Of a stretch of 64,000 nt of DNA, positions 35,460 through 44,218 are shown one piece after another. Position 1 is the first letter of the stretch; every line of letters begins with the position of its first letter. The notes under the pieces were generated by a model. The model was not told the DNA's origin. It saw nothing but the letters and a program-made list of their open reading frames with translations, and searched no databases. The stretch is taken from contig JBGVFH010000085.1 in the NCBI GenBank assembly GCA_045120955.1, positions 1 through 64,000 on the forward strand. The letters run 5' to 3'. The translations under genes and the position numbers were made by a program. The DNA comes from JAZMZS01 sp045120955. GTDB taxonomy: Bacteria > Bacillota > Clostridia > Oscillospirales > CAG-272.

Positions 35460-35463
35460 ATGT

Positions 35464-36159
35464 ATGATAAAAATATATAAGCTTCTGTCACCGTTTGAGC
35501 TTTGTTTATGGCTGGGCTGTGTGCTTGCCGTCAGCATCAGCTCTGTGTGCTTTTGGACAGGGGATATACTTACACTCTCTGCATCCCTTATAGGGGTCAG
35601 TGCACTTATATTTCTTGCGAAGGGCAACTGGGCAGGGCAGGTCATGACAGTGCTGTTTGCGCTGTTGTATGCCGTTATATCGTATGAGATGAGGTATTAC
35701 GGAGAGATGATAACATATCTCGGTATGACCGCTCCCACTGCGGCTATGGCAGCGATCGAATGGCTGAGACATCCTTACCGAAAGGGCAAAAACGAGGTCG
35801 AGGTATCGGCGCTTGATAAAAAGAAAATATCGGTGATGATAATGCTCGGTACTGTCGTAACTATACTGTTTTATTTTATATTAAAGCTGCTCGGATGCGA
35901 AAATCTGCCCTTGTCCACGTTATCGGTCACGACCAGCTTTTGTGCCTCGTATCTAATGTTTGTACGCTCTCCGTACTACGCCTTGGCATATGCGGCAAAC
36001 GATATAGTGCTCATAGGTCTGTGGGTATATGCCTGCATATCGGATATAGATTATCTCTCTGTTGCTGTGTGCTTTGTTTGCTTCTTTGCAAATGATATCT
36101 ACGGCTTTGTAAATTGGCGGAGAATGAAGAAAAAACAATCACAAAACATAAAAAAATGA
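35464..36159 (+). CDS. pnuC: Nicotinamide riboside transporter PnuC
   Basis: 231 residues, about seven membrane helices. NWAGQVMTVLFALLYAVIS, YYGEMITYLGMTAP and the C-terminal ANDIVLIGLWVYA and FFANDIYGFVNWRRM motifs match the PnuC family. It takes up a vitamin precursor of NAD. The divergent nadA gene supports the NAD assignment over thiamine or riboflavin family members. Confidence 0.88.
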   Translation: MIKIYKLLSPFELCLWLGCVLAVSISSVCFWTGDILTLSASLIGVSALIFLAKGNWAGQVMTVLFALLYAVISYEMRYYGEMITYLGMTAPTAAMAAIEWLRHPYRKGKNEVEVSALDKKKISVMIMLGTVVTILFYFILKLLGCENLPLSTLSVTTSFCASYLMFVRSPYYALAYAANDIVLIGLWVYACISDIDYLSVAVCFVCFFANDIYGFVNWRRMKKKQSQNIKK

Positions 36160-36181
36160 GCTTTATCCAAGCTCATTTTTT
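36151..36181 (+). terminator. Intrinsic terminator after pnuC
   Basis: AAAAAATGAGCTT pairs with AAGCTCATTTTTT around a five-base loop. The stem includes the pnuC stop codon. Repeat copy B follows. Confidence 0.85.
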
Positions 36182-36182
36182 G

Positions 36183-36280
36183 TTGCATATGAAATCGCAC
36201 TGATCCTCACTCGCCGTTTTGCATAGCTTCTGTAATAGAAAAACAACGATAGGCGGGAGGATGGTGCGGGCACTGCCCGC
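36183..36280 (+). repeat. Dispersed intergenic repeat, copy B
   Basis: Begins TTGCATATGAAATCGCA and ends GGCGGGAGGATGGTGCGGGC with the hairpin GCGGGC-ACT-GCCCGC at 36266-36280, followed by TTTTT. CTCGCC at 36210-36215 can pair with GGCGGG at 36252-36257. The middle has diverged from copies A and C. Located between convergent genes. Confidence 0.75.
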
Positions 36281-36290
36281 TTTTTAAGTT

Positions 36291-38804
36291 TTATGCAGTC
36301 TCAATACTGTCTGCTTTTTGAAGTCCGAGCTTCTTTATTGCATCCTCGCGCATTTTGTATTTAAGGATCTTTCCTGCGACGTTCATCGGAAATTCCGTTA
36401 CAAAGTCGATGTATTTAGGCACCTTATGACGAGCCATATGATCCATGATGTACTGCTTCATCTCTTCGACGGTCATCTCTTCGCCCTCTTTGAGTATGAT
36501 GCACGCCATGATCTCCTCGCCGTACTGCTCGTCGGGAACGCCGATTACTTGAACGTCCTTTACCTTTTCGTGGGTGTAGATAAACTCCTCGATCTCCTTG
36601 GGGTAAATATTTTCACCGCCGCGGATTATCATGTCCTTGAGTCTGCCGGTAATTCTGTAGTGTCCTTCCTTTGTACGGCAGGCAAGGTCGCCTGTGTGCA
36701 GCCATCCGTCTTTGTCAATGGCGGCAGCGGTAGCCTTCGGCATTTTATAATATCCTTTCATGATATTATATCCTCTTGCCACAAACTCGCCCGTTACTTC
36801 GTCGGGGCAATCTTCTCCTGTCTCGGGATCAACTATCTTACATTCTATTTCGGGCAGAGGTCCGCCGACTGTACCTACTCTGACTTCAATCGGGTCATCT
36901 GTCGAGCTCATGGTACATCCGGGTGAGGATTCTGTCTGACCGTAAACGATAGTGATCTCCTTCATGTTCATTTTATCAACGACATCCTGCATTACGGAGA
37001 TGGGGCAGGGGCTTCCCGCCATGATACCCGTTCTCATGTATGAGAAATCCGTTTTTTCAAAGTCGGGGTGCTCAAGCAAAGCAATGAACATTGTAGGAAC
37101 GCCGTGGAAGGCTGTGATATGCTCAGAGTTTATACAAGCAAGTGAGGGCTTGGGAGAGAAGTAGGGCAGGGGCAGAAGCGTTGCTCCGTGTGTCATTGCG
37201 GCGGTCATAGCAAGAACCATGCCAAAGCAATGGAACATAGGAACCTGGATCATCATTCTGTCAGCGGTAGAGAGGTCCATTCTGTCTCCTATACATTTAC
37301 CGTTGTTTACTACATTGTAGTGAGTGAGCATAACTCCTTTTGGAAATCCCGTTGTACCCGATGTATACTGCATATTGCATACATCGTCCTTGTCAACTGC
37401 GGCAGCGAGTCTGTAAACTTCCTCTACGGGTACCTGGTCTGCAAGGCGAAGAGCGTCGTTCCATGTAAGACATCCGTTCTGCTTAAATCCGACCGTGATA
37501 ATGTTGCGCAAAAACGGCAGACGCTTGCAATGAAGAGGCTTTCCGGGGGGTGCGGTTTTAAGCTCGGGGACAAGCTCATCCATGATAGCTGAGTAGTTGG
37601 AGTCTCTGTATCCGTCTATCATAATGAGTGTGTGAGTGTCAGATTGCTTGAGCAGATATTCAGCCTCATGTATTTTGTATGCGGTGTTTACAGTTACCAA
37701 AACAGCGCCTATTTTTGTTGCCGCCCAGAACGCTATGTACCATTGCGGAATATTTGTTGCCCATACGGCGACGTGCTTTCCGGGCTTGACTCCCAATGCG
37801 ATAAGAGAACGCGCAAAGGTATCAACATCATCCCTGAACTCACTATATGTTCTTGTATAGTCGAGCGTGGTATATTTAAAGGCATATTGGTCGGGGAATT
37901 CCTCTACCATACGGTCAAGCACCTGCGGGAAAGTGCAATCAATAAGCAGCTCCTTTTTCCACACGAACTTGCCTGTGTGCGCTTTGTTAGAATAGAGTAC
38001 CGGTTTTGCCTTTGAAGTATCACCGAACTGTCTCATGTAGTTTACGAAATGGGCGAAAACTATCTCCATGCTGTCAAGCTCCGGACACCATTGGGGATTC
38101 CACTCAAGAGAGATAAATCCGTCATAGTTTATTGAGCGCAGAGCGAGCATTGCATCGGAAATGGGGAGTGCGCCTTCGCCGATGAGGCAGAAGGAAATTT
38201 CACCGTTTTCGCATACGGCGTCTTTTATGTGTACGTGGCGGATATAAGCACCGAGATTTTTTACTGTCTGCTCGGGCTCCTCGCCCTTTTCAAAGTAAGG
38301 CGAGTGTATGTCCCACAGAGCCGCTACATTGTCGCTTGCAAAGGAGTGGAGCATCTCGTGGAGCAGGGCAGTATCGGCAAAAATTCCCGTGGTTTCAAGC
38401 AAAAGTGTTATGCCCATCTTCTCAGCGTTGCTGAGAACAGCGGAGATGACCTTGCTGATATTTTCTGTCTTTGCATTTTTGTCTGCCTTCACTCTGACAT
38501 AGGGGGCTTTTAGATTTTTTGCGATCTCAATACATTTGCTTATCTCTTCGACGCTGTAATCATAGCCGTCATCGTCTCCGGGATTGCAGATCGCATCAAT
38601 GCACGGGATCTTGAGCTTCAGCTCATAGAGGCGGCGGACTGTTGCGGCGGCTGTATAATCACGGAAAGCTCCGTCCTTGTCGGAGAACATACTGCCGTGT
38701 ATATTGTGCAGCTCTATACCTTCAAATTTCAGGTCCTGCGCAACATTGCAGAATTCCTCAAAGCTGACATCATGCCAGCCCTTGGTTGAAAAAGAAAACT
38801 TCAT
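36291..38804 (-). CDS. Sugar isomerase-like TIM barrel fused to acyl-CoA synthetase
   Basis: 837 residues. Residues ~1-265 are a xylose-isomerase-like TIM barrel that keeps the probable metal ligands in LLLETTG, LWDIHSPY, HVHIKD and SLEWNP. Residues ~300-837 are an AMP-forming acyl-CoA ligase with QYTSGTTGFPKGV, YGQTESSPG, GWLHTGDLA, GRLKDMIIRGGENIYP and the C-terminal lysine motif NVAGKILKYKM. The start lies 5 bases after the upstream LeuA-like gene, whose end contains the RBS. Both are under a Leu-type T-box, so the ligase may activate isovalerate for leucine synthesis. The substrate and the job of the barrel domain are unknown. Confidence 0.85.
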   Translation of the reverse strand: MKFSFSTKGWHDVSFEEFCNVAQDLKFEGIELHNIHGSMFSDKDGAFRDYTAAATVRRLYELKLKIPCIDAICNPGDDDGYDYSVEEISKCIEIAKNLKAPYVRVKADKNAKTENISKVISAVLSNAEKMGITLLLETTGIFADTALLHEMLHSFASDNVAALWDIHSPYFEKGEEPEQTVKNLGAYIRHVHIKDAVCENGEISFCLIGEGALPISDAMLALRSINYDGFISLEWNPQWCPELDSMEIVFAHFVNYMRQFGDTSKAKPVLYSNKAHTGKFVWKKELLIDCTFPQVLDRMVEEFPDQYAFKYTTLDYTRTYSEFRDDVDTFARSLIALGVKPGKHVAVWATNIPQWYIAFWAATKIGAVLVTVNTAYKIHEAEYLLKQSDTHTLIMIDGYRDSNYSAIMDELVPELKTAPPGKPLHCKRLPFLRNIITVGFKQNGCLTWNDALRLADQVPVEEVYRLAAAVDKDDVCNMQYTSGTTGFPKGVMLTHYNVVNNGKCIGDRMDLSTADRMMIQVPMFHCFGMVLAMTAAMTHGATLLPLPYFSPKPSLACINSEHITAFHGVPTMFIALLEHPDFEKTDFSYMRTGIMAGSPCPISVMQDVVDKMNMKEITIVYGQTESSPGCTMSSTDDPIEVRVGTVGGPLPEIECKIVDPETGEDCPDEVTGEFVARGYNIMKGYYKMPKATAAAIDKDGWLHTGDLACRTKEGHYRITGRLKDMIIRGGENIYPKEIEEFIYTHEKVKDVQVIGVPDEQYGEEIMACIILKEGEEMTVEEMKQYIMDHMARHKVPKYIDFVTEFPMNVAGKILKYKMREDAIKKLGLQKADSIETA

Positions 38805-38809
38805 TTAGA

Positions 38810-40204
38810 TTACGCCTCCTCGAAAACGATTTTGTTGAGAGCGCTGATATAAGCACGAATGCTCGCAGCGATAATGTCTGTTGAAATACCCTTTCCGGAG
38901 TAAAGCTTGCCATTACTGCGAAGCTTTACTACGGCGCTTCCCATAGCTTCCTTGCCTTCTGTTACGGACTGTATCTGAAAATCATCCAGCTCGTAGTGAT
39001 GTCCTATTATCTGCTCTATGGTTCTGAACGCCGCATCAATGGGACCGTCGCCTACCGTGATACCTTGAAGCTCCTCGCCTGTTCTGCTCAGCTTTATCTG
39101 TGCGGATGCAGGCATGATGTTTCCTGAATTTATAACGTAGCTCACAAGCTTGTATGTAGGGGGTACCTGCAGAGCAACGCTTGCAACGATAGCGTCAAGC
39201 TCCTTTGCGCCGATCTTCTTTTTTTGTGCAACACGGCAGAACTCTTCGTACACCTTTGTGCTGTCCTCTTCCGAGAGATCATATCCGAGCATATTGACAG
39301 CGGCGCATACAGATTCGATGCTGTCTTTTGAGTCAAGCATGATGCTGTCACCGGAGGTGTTTTCATATACACCTGCAGCTTTTTTACTGCTGCTTTCTCC
39401 GTTTACTATCCACTCGATCTGAGCGAGTGTTCTCTTGGCACTTGTGAAGTTTATATTTGCCGCAAAACCGCAGTTGTTTCCGCAGTTTTTGATAACGTCA
39501 ATGACGGTACCTGTCGAAGTCACGGATGATTTTACCGCAGTTTTGATGAGTTTTACTCTTCCTTTGAGAGACATTACGGAGCAAGCAACCGCAAGGCCGT
39601 TTGTGTCGGTGCAGAGAACACCTAAGTTGATGTCATCAGTAATCTCGGCTTTTTCTGCGGTCTCTTCAACAAAAGCGGCAAATTCGTCGGGAAACATTGC
39701 ACCTTCGCTGTTGCAAAGAATAACGGTACCCGCACCTGCGGCTATCGCAGTTTTTATTGCGTCCGTCAAGGTTGACTTGTCAGCTCTTGTTGCGTCAAGA
39801 GCGCAGAACTCAATATCAGGGCATTTGCTCTTAGCATAGCTTACAAGCTCACCGATAAATTTGACCATTGCAGGACCTTTTTTTCTGTAAGTATATTCCA
39901 TACCGACATCCGAGAGCGGCATTGCTATGCGAAGCATCGGATGAGCGGCAGAAGAAAGTGCCGCAGCCGCATTGTCGATATCCTCGTTGCATGTACCCGC
40001 ATCGACAGATATTATGCTGCTTTTTACAAAGGCGGCAATAGTTTTTACGAGCAGTATATCCTTTCTTGCATTTTCGATTTTGGGCAGTTCGATAACATCA
40101 ACATTCAGTTTTTCGAGCTGTCTTGCAATTTCAATGCTTTCCTTAAAGCTGAAGGTGCCCTCGTCTCTCGAAAGAGTCGAATCTGAGATGATAATCTGTT
40201 TCAT
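38810..40204 (-). CDS. LeuA-like protein lacking catalytic motifs, with intact regulatory domain
   Basis: 464 residues. An HMGL-like TIM barrel (about 1-280) followed by a LeuA dimer/regulatory domain (about 345-460; GDGPIDAAFR, GKGISTDIIAASIRAYISALN). The metal and substrate motifs of 2-isopropylmalate synthase are altered: TLRDGEQ reads TLSRDEG, the HxH of VHCHND reads VLCTDT before NGLAVACS, and GERAGN is missing. It therefore probably does not catalyse the normal condensation. Leucine binding by the C-terminal domain remains plausible. The leader is a T-box with a Leu specifier. Possible roles: leucine sensor, or partner of a true LeuA encoded elsewhere. Confidence 0.8.
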   Translation of the reverse strand: MKQIIISDSTLSRDEGTFSFKESIEIARQLEKLNVDVIELPKIENARKDILLVKTIAAFVKSSIISVDAGTCNEDIDNAAAALSSAAHPMLRIAMPLSDVGMEYTYRKKGPAMVKFIGELVSYAKSKCPDIEFCALDATRADKSTLTDAIKTAIAAGAGTVILCNSEGAMFPDEFAAFVEETAEKAEITDDINLGVLCTDTNGLAVACSVMSLKGRVKLIKTAVKSSVTSTGTVIDVIKNCGNNCGFAANINFTSAKRTLAQIEWIVNGESSSKKAAGVYENTSGDSIMLDSKDSIESVCAAVNMLGYDLSEEDSTKVYEEFCRVAQKKKIGAKELDAIVASVALQVPPTYKLVSYVINSGNIMPASAQIKLSRTGEELQGITVGDGPIDAAFRTIEQIIGHHYELDDFQIQSVTEGKEAMGSAVVKLRSNGKLYSGKGISTDIIAASIRAYISALNKIVFEEA

Positions 40205-40490
40205 AACTATGTATCCTTTCGAAAATATAGAAAAACCCCGGAGTTTTTTGTGTAAACTCCGGGGACAAAAATATCCGTGGTAGCCCCCCGATTATCGGTA
40301 TTACCGACTACTCATAGCTCTGACAAGCTTTTGCCGTGATAACGGGGAGATCCGGGGTCTCTTACTGTAAGTTCGGAGATCCTGCTCGGGAATAAGACTT
40401 TTTTATCGTTGATGTATCGGCTCGCACTTGCCGCCGACTCTCTGAAACGTATGGTATAAAAAATAATTCCTTCATCGCATTTTCACAATA
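40205..40490 (-). promoter_or_regulatory. T-box leader, Leu specifier (unit 1)
   Basis: Minus strand. AGAGAGTCGGCGGCAAGTGC and the later CCGTTATC are stem I and linker landmarks. The specifier is read as CUU at 40371-40369, directly after GAA; reading one base on gives UUA, also Leu. The T-box is GGGGGGCTACCACGG (40289-40275), off-consensus because no TGGN is present. The terminator CCCCGGAGTTT/AAACTCCGGGG with T5 lies at 40231-40264, and its CCCCG strand can instead pair with CGGGG of the antiterminator. Confidence 0.75.
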
Positions 40491-40496
40491 TGTATT

Positions 40497-40525
40497 ATTA
40501 TATTGTATAAAACACAATTTGTCAA
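40497..40525 (-). promoter_or_regulatory. Sigma-A promoter of the Leu T-box unit
   Basis: On the minus strand TTGACA (40525-40520), a 17-base spacer and TATAAT (40502-40497), matching consensus in both boxes. Confidence 0.9.
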
Positions 40526-40540
40526 TGATTTTATTGAAAA

Positions 40541-41605
40541 TTATTTAACAGGGTAGATCCAGCCGTATTTATCCTCTGTCTTGCCCCATTGAATACCGGT
40601 AAGAGTATCGTAAAGGAACTGTGTGACAGAGCCGATCTCGCCGTTGTTGACTGTATATTTCTTATCCTTGTAGCAAAGCTCGCCTATAGGAGAAACAACT
40701 GCTGCTGTACCGCATCCCCAAGCTTCCTCAAGAGTACCGTCTTCCATAGCCTGCTCGAGCTCCTCTATGCTGATAAGTCTCTCGCTTACCTTGTAGCCTT
40801 TGTCCTTGAGAACTTCAATGCAGGACTTGCGTGTAATACCGGGGAGGATAGAGCCGGAGAGCATAGGTGTTACTACCTCGCCGTTTATCTTGAACATAAC
40901 GTTCATAGCTCCGACCTCTTCGATGTACTTGCGGTGTACACCGTCAAGCCAAAGCACCTGCGAATAGCCCTTTTCTTCCGCACGCTGGCCGGCACGGTTG
41001 CTTGCCGCATAGTTACCGCCGCATTTAGCCTCACCCGTACCGCCTCTTACAGCTCGAACGTCGTCAGACTCTATCATGATCTTGACAGGGTTGAGGCCTT
41101 CCTTGTAGTAGCTTCCGACGGGGGACGCAATGATGATAAATGTAGCGTTGTGTACTGCGTGAACTCCGAGAGTCTCATCGTTTCCGAACATGAACGGACG
41201 AAGATACAGAGAGGTACCGGGGGCAGAGGGGGTCCAGTCCTGCTCAAGCGAAACAAACGTTCCGAGTACCTCAAGGGCGATGTCCTCGGGTATCTGAGGC
41301 AGACACATACGCTCAGCGGAGCGGTTCATTCTGCGGATGTTTTCGATAGGTCTGAACATCTGTACCTTTCCGTCTGCACGGCGGTATGCCTTGAGTCCTT
41401 CGAAGATCTCAGAGCCGTAATGAAGTACGGTAGAAGCGGGGTGGATGGAAAGATTTCCAAACGGAACTATTCTTGCGTTGTGCCACTTTTTGTCGGTGGT
41501 GTAGTCCATGATGAACATATGGTCTGTGAATATTTTACCAAAGCCGAGGGTTGAGCTGTCCGGCTTTTCCGCGGGGCAGGCAACTTTGTTTATTGTAATT
41601 TCCAT
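40541..41605 (-). CDS. ilvE: Branched-chain amino acid aminotransferase
   Basis: 354 residues, fold type IV PLP enzyme. Interconverts Val, Leu and Ile with their 2-oxoacids. The PLP lysine lies in GGTGEAKCGGNYAAS; LHYGSEIFEGLKAYR, LYLRPFMF, WLDGVHRKYIEEVG and GSILPGITR are family motifs. RBS AAAAGGAG before the ATG. Last gene of the Val T-box operon, 24 bases after the oxidoreductase gamma subunit. Confidence 0.95.
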   Translation of the reverse strand: MEITINKVACPAEKPDSSTLGFGKIFTDHMFIMDYTTDKKWHNARIVPFGNLSIHPASTVLHYGSEIFEGLKAYRRADGKVQMFRPIENIRRMNRSAERMCLPQIPEDIALEVLGTFVSLEQDWTPSAPGTSLYLRPFMFGNDETLGVHAVHNATFIIIASPVGSYYKEGLNPVKIMIESDDVRAVRGGTGEAKCGGNYAASNRAGQRAEEKGYSQVLWLDGVHRKYIEEVGAMNVMFKINGEVVTPMLSGSILPGITRKSCIEVLKDKGYKVSERLISIEELEQAMEDGTLEEAWGCGTAAVVSPIGELCYKDKKYTVNNGEIGSVTQFLYDTLTGIQWGKTEDKYGWIYPVK

Positions 41606-41629
41606 TTTTTTGCTCCTTTTAAGCTAAAT

Positions 41630-42163
41630 TTAGTTTTCTGTACCTATTTTTATAGCCTTGAGGTTTGTCTCAAGCATATCGGCATGCTTTGCGCTGATGA
41701 CTTTTTTGAGTGCCGCAAGAACCTTTTCTTCGTCATACTCGCCCAGCTCCTTGAGTATCTTTCCAATAATTATCATGTTTGCAAGAGTGGGCATACCGTT
41801 GTCGGATGCAAGCTTGGTTGCGGGGATGTAATGAACGGTAACATCATCTCTCGCTACCTTTCTCTCGATCAAGGTAGAATCAGCAAATATAATGCCGCCT
41901 GCCTTTACATCGTTTTCATATTTGTCAAGTGAGGGAAGGTTCATTGCAACGAGTACATCCGGCTTTGATACGATAGGAGAGCCTACCTGATCATCGCTGA
42001 TGATAACGCTGCAGCTTGCGGTACCGCCTCTCATCTCGGGACCGTAGGAGGGAAGCCAGCTTACCTGTTTGTCTTCGATAAGCCCCTTGTAAGCGGTAAA
42101 TTTGCCTGCGAAAAGGATACCCTGTCCGCCGAAGCCTGCGAACAAATACTGTGTTGTTTTCAT
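41630..42163 (-). CDS. 2-oxoacid:ferredoxin oxidoreductase gamma subunit
   Basis: 177 residues. FAGFGGQGILFAGKFTAYKG, WLPSYGPEMRGGTASCSVI and SKPDVLVAMNLPSLDKY are typical of the gamma subunit of 2-oxoisovalerate/2-oxoglutarate ferredoxin oxidoreductases. The start overlaps the beta-subunit stop by ATGA. The neighbouring aminotransferase and ligase favour branched-chain substrates over 2-oxoglutarate. Confidence 0.9.
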   Translation of the reverse strand: MKTTQYLFAGFGGQGILFAGKFTAYKGLIEDKQVSWLPSYGPEMRGGTASCSVIISDDQVGSPIVSKPDVLVAMNLPSLDKYENDVKAGGIIFADSTLIERKVARDDVTVHYIPATKLASDNGMPTLANMIIIGKILKELGEYDEEKVLAALKKVISAKHADMLETNLKAIKIGTEN

Positions 42164-42915
42164 TTTGTTTCCTCCTGCTTTGCCGAGCGGTCCTTATATA
42201 CTCCGAGCGGATAGTAGGGAATCATTTTCTCGTCGATCCATTCAAGCGCTTTTTGAGGAGTCATGCCCCAGTTTGTCGGGCAGCTTGAAATAACCTCGAT
42301 AAGAGAGAAGCCCTTGCCGTCTATTTGGTTTTGGAACGCTTTTTTAATAGCCTTCTTTGCCGCCTTGATGTTTTTGATGTTGTTTACCGCAACACGCTCG
42401 ATGTACTCGGCACCGTCGACCTCAGAGAGCATTTCGCTGACCTTTATCGGGAAGCCGCACGCCTTTACATCTCTTCCGTAAGGAGAGGTCTGTGTTACCT
42501 GACCGGGAAGAGAAGTAGGAGCCATCTGACCGCCTGTCATACCGTATATTGCATTGTTGATAAATATTATTGTGATATTTTCGTTTCTTGCCGCAGCATG
42601 GACTGTCTCAGCCATACCGATAGATGCAAGGTCTCCGTCTCCCTGATATGTAAAAACGATGTTCTCGGGGAGAGCACGCTTAACACCCGTAGCAACAGCA
42701 GGAGCACGGCCGTGAGCTGCCTCTATCATATCGCAGGTAAAATAATCATAAGCCATAACGGAACAGCCTACAGGAGCAATTCCTACGGTCTTTCCTTCTA
42801 TGCCTAGCTCATCTATAGCCTCTGCAACGAGACGGTGTACTATACCGTGTGTGCAGCCGGGGCAGTAATGAAGCGGGACATCTGTTAAAGACTTGGGTTT
42901 TTCAAATACGACCAT
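42160..42915 (-). CDS. 2-oxoacid:ferredoxin oxidoreductase beta (TPP) subunit
   Basis: 251 residues. CPGCTHG near residue 19 and the thiamine-pyrophosphate motif GDGDLASIG...NNAIYGMTGGQ define the catalytic beta subunit. The enzyme interconverts a 2-oxoacid plus CoA with an acyl-CoA, CO2 and reduced ferredoxin. In a biosynthetic setting it runs as a reductive carboxylase. The start shares one base with the alpha-subunit stop. Confidence 0.92.
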   Translation of the reverse strand: MVVFEKPKSLTDVPLHYCPGCTHGIVHRLVAEAIDELGIEGKTVGIAPVGCSVMAYDYFTCDMIEAAHGRAPAVATGVKRALPENIVFTYQGDGDLASIGMAETVHAAARNENITIIFINNAIYGMTGGQMAPTSLPGQVTQTSPYGRDVKACGFPIKVSEMLSEVDGAEYIERVAVNNIKNIKAAKKAIKKAFQNQIDGKGFSLIEVISSCPTNWGMTPQKALEWIDEKMIPYYPLGVYKDRSAKQEETK

Positions 42916-43994
42916 TACTTAACACCTCCGTTTTTTGCGGCTTCCTTGATGGAAGCGAGAACCTGTTCGGGCGAGGGAATCATACCGCCTACACGATTGC
43001 AAAGCATATAGTTTGCTCTGCACTTTGTGGCGAGCTTTACGTCTTCTATCATCTGCCCCATCGAAAGCTCAACAGAAATAAATGTATGTGCTTTTTCGGA
43101 TGCGGCATCAAAAGGCTTTACAGGGAAGGGCCAAACCGTTATAGGACGGATCATGCCTACCTTTATTCCTTCTTTACGTGCCTCGTTTATAGCACTTTTT
43201 GCAACTCTTGCGGCAATTCCAAAGGCTGCAACGCATATCTCGGCATCCTCCATCATGTACTCCTCGTACATAGCTTCGTTTTCTTCGATTGCCTTGTAGC
43301 GCTCAAAACGCTCAAAGTTTGTCTGCTCAAGCGCTTCGGGCTTGAGGAAAAGTGAGTTTACTATATTGTGCGTACGCTGCATATTTGTACCCGTTGTAGC
43401 CCAAGTCTTTTGAGGCTGAGGTGCAACGGTGAGTGAAGCAAGGTCTACCGGCTCCATCATCTGTCCCATGGTGCCGTCCGCAAGGATCATTGAGGTGACA
43501 CGGTATTTGTCAGCAACTTCAAATCCTTTTACCGTGAGAGATGCCATTTCCTGAACGGATGCAGGTGCGTAAACTATCATGTGATAGTCGCCGTGTCCGC
43601 CGCCTCTTGTTGCCTGAAAATAATCCGACTGTGAGGGCTGAATACCGCCGAGTCCGGGACCTCCGCGCTGTACGTTAACGATAAAAGCGGGAAGGTCTGC
43701 TCCTGCGAGATATGAGATACCTTCATTTTTGAGTGATATTCCGGGGCTGGAAGAGGAGGTCATTACTCTGTGTCCTGTAGCCGATACGCCGTAAACCATG
43801 TTGATAGCTGCGATCTCGCTTTCAGCCTGCAAGAATGTTCCGCCGATCTTCGGCATTCTCTTTGCCATGTAAGCAGCAATCTCTGTTTGAGGTGTAATAG
43901 GATAACCGAAGTAATGACGGCAGCCTGCGATAATTGCAGCTTCCGCTATCGCTTCGTTACCTTTCATCAAAACCTTTTCTGACATTTTTTTCAC
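42915..43994 (-). CDS. vorB: 2-oxoacid:ferredoxin oxidoreductase alpha subunit (VorB-like)
   Basis: 359 residues. MSEKVLMKGNEAIAEAAI, YFGYPITPQTEIAAYMA and GGPGLGGIQPSQSDYFQATRG (in part: QPSQSDYFQATRG) match the alpha subunit of four-subunit 2-oxoisovalerate oxidoreductases. Gene order delta-alpha-beta-gamma is standard. GTG 43994 follows AAAGG closely; ATG 43985 is an alternative closer to the family N-terminus. A 2-oxoglutarate enzyme has the same architecture and cannot be excluded from the sequence alone. Confidence 0.88.
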   Translation of the reverse strand: MKKMSEKVLMKGNEAIAEAAIIAGCRHYFGYPITPQTEIAAYMAKRMPKIGGTFLQAESEIAAINMVYGVSATGHRVMTSSSSPGISLKNEGISYLAGADLPAFIVNVQRGGPGLGGIQPSQSDYFQATRGGGHGDYHMIVYAPASVQEMASLTVKGFEVADKYRVTSMILADGTMGQMMEPVDLASLTVAPQPQKTWATTGTNMQRTHNIVNSLFLKPEALEQTNFERFERYKAIEENEAMYEEYMMEDAEICVAAFGIAARVAKSAINEARKEGIKVGMIRPITVWPFPVKPFDAASEKAHTFISVELSMGQMIEDVKLATKCRANYMLCNRVGGMIPSPEQVLASIKEAAKNGGVK

Positions 43995-44201
43995 TTACCT
44001 TTCTACTTTAATAATACAATCGGGGCACATCGTTGCGCAGAAAGCGCAGCCTATACAATCTTTTTCATTTGCTGCTTCAACAGGATGATGGCCTTTTTTG
44101 TTGATTTTGTCCTGTGCAAGTATGAGCACATTTTTCGGACAAGCGTCAACGCACAGTCCGCAACCCTTGCAGTAGTCTGTTTTAAATGTTAACTTTACCA
44201 T
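43995..44201 (-). CDS. 2-oxoacid:ferredoxin oxidoreductase delta subunit, 2x[4Fe-4S] ferredoxin
   Basis: 68 residues. Two C-x2-C-x2-C-x3-C motifs (CKGCGLCVDACP and CIGCAFCATMCP). Carries electrons to the TPP subunit. ATG 44201 lies 10 bases after AAAGGAG; an in-frame TTG at 44222 precedes the RBS and is rejected. Ends at the base before the alpha subunit. Confidence 0.92.
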   Translation of the reverse strand: MVKLTFKTDYCKGCGLCVDACPKNVLILAQDKINKKGHHPVEAANEKDCIGCAFCATMCPDCIIKVER

Positions 44202-44218
44202 TTTTATGTAACTCCTTT

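Noticed and set aside
40589..41554. A 321-codon open frame on the plus strand opposite ilvE
   Set aside because: It is the complement of a strongly conserved gene, has no RBS, and its translation shows no domain.
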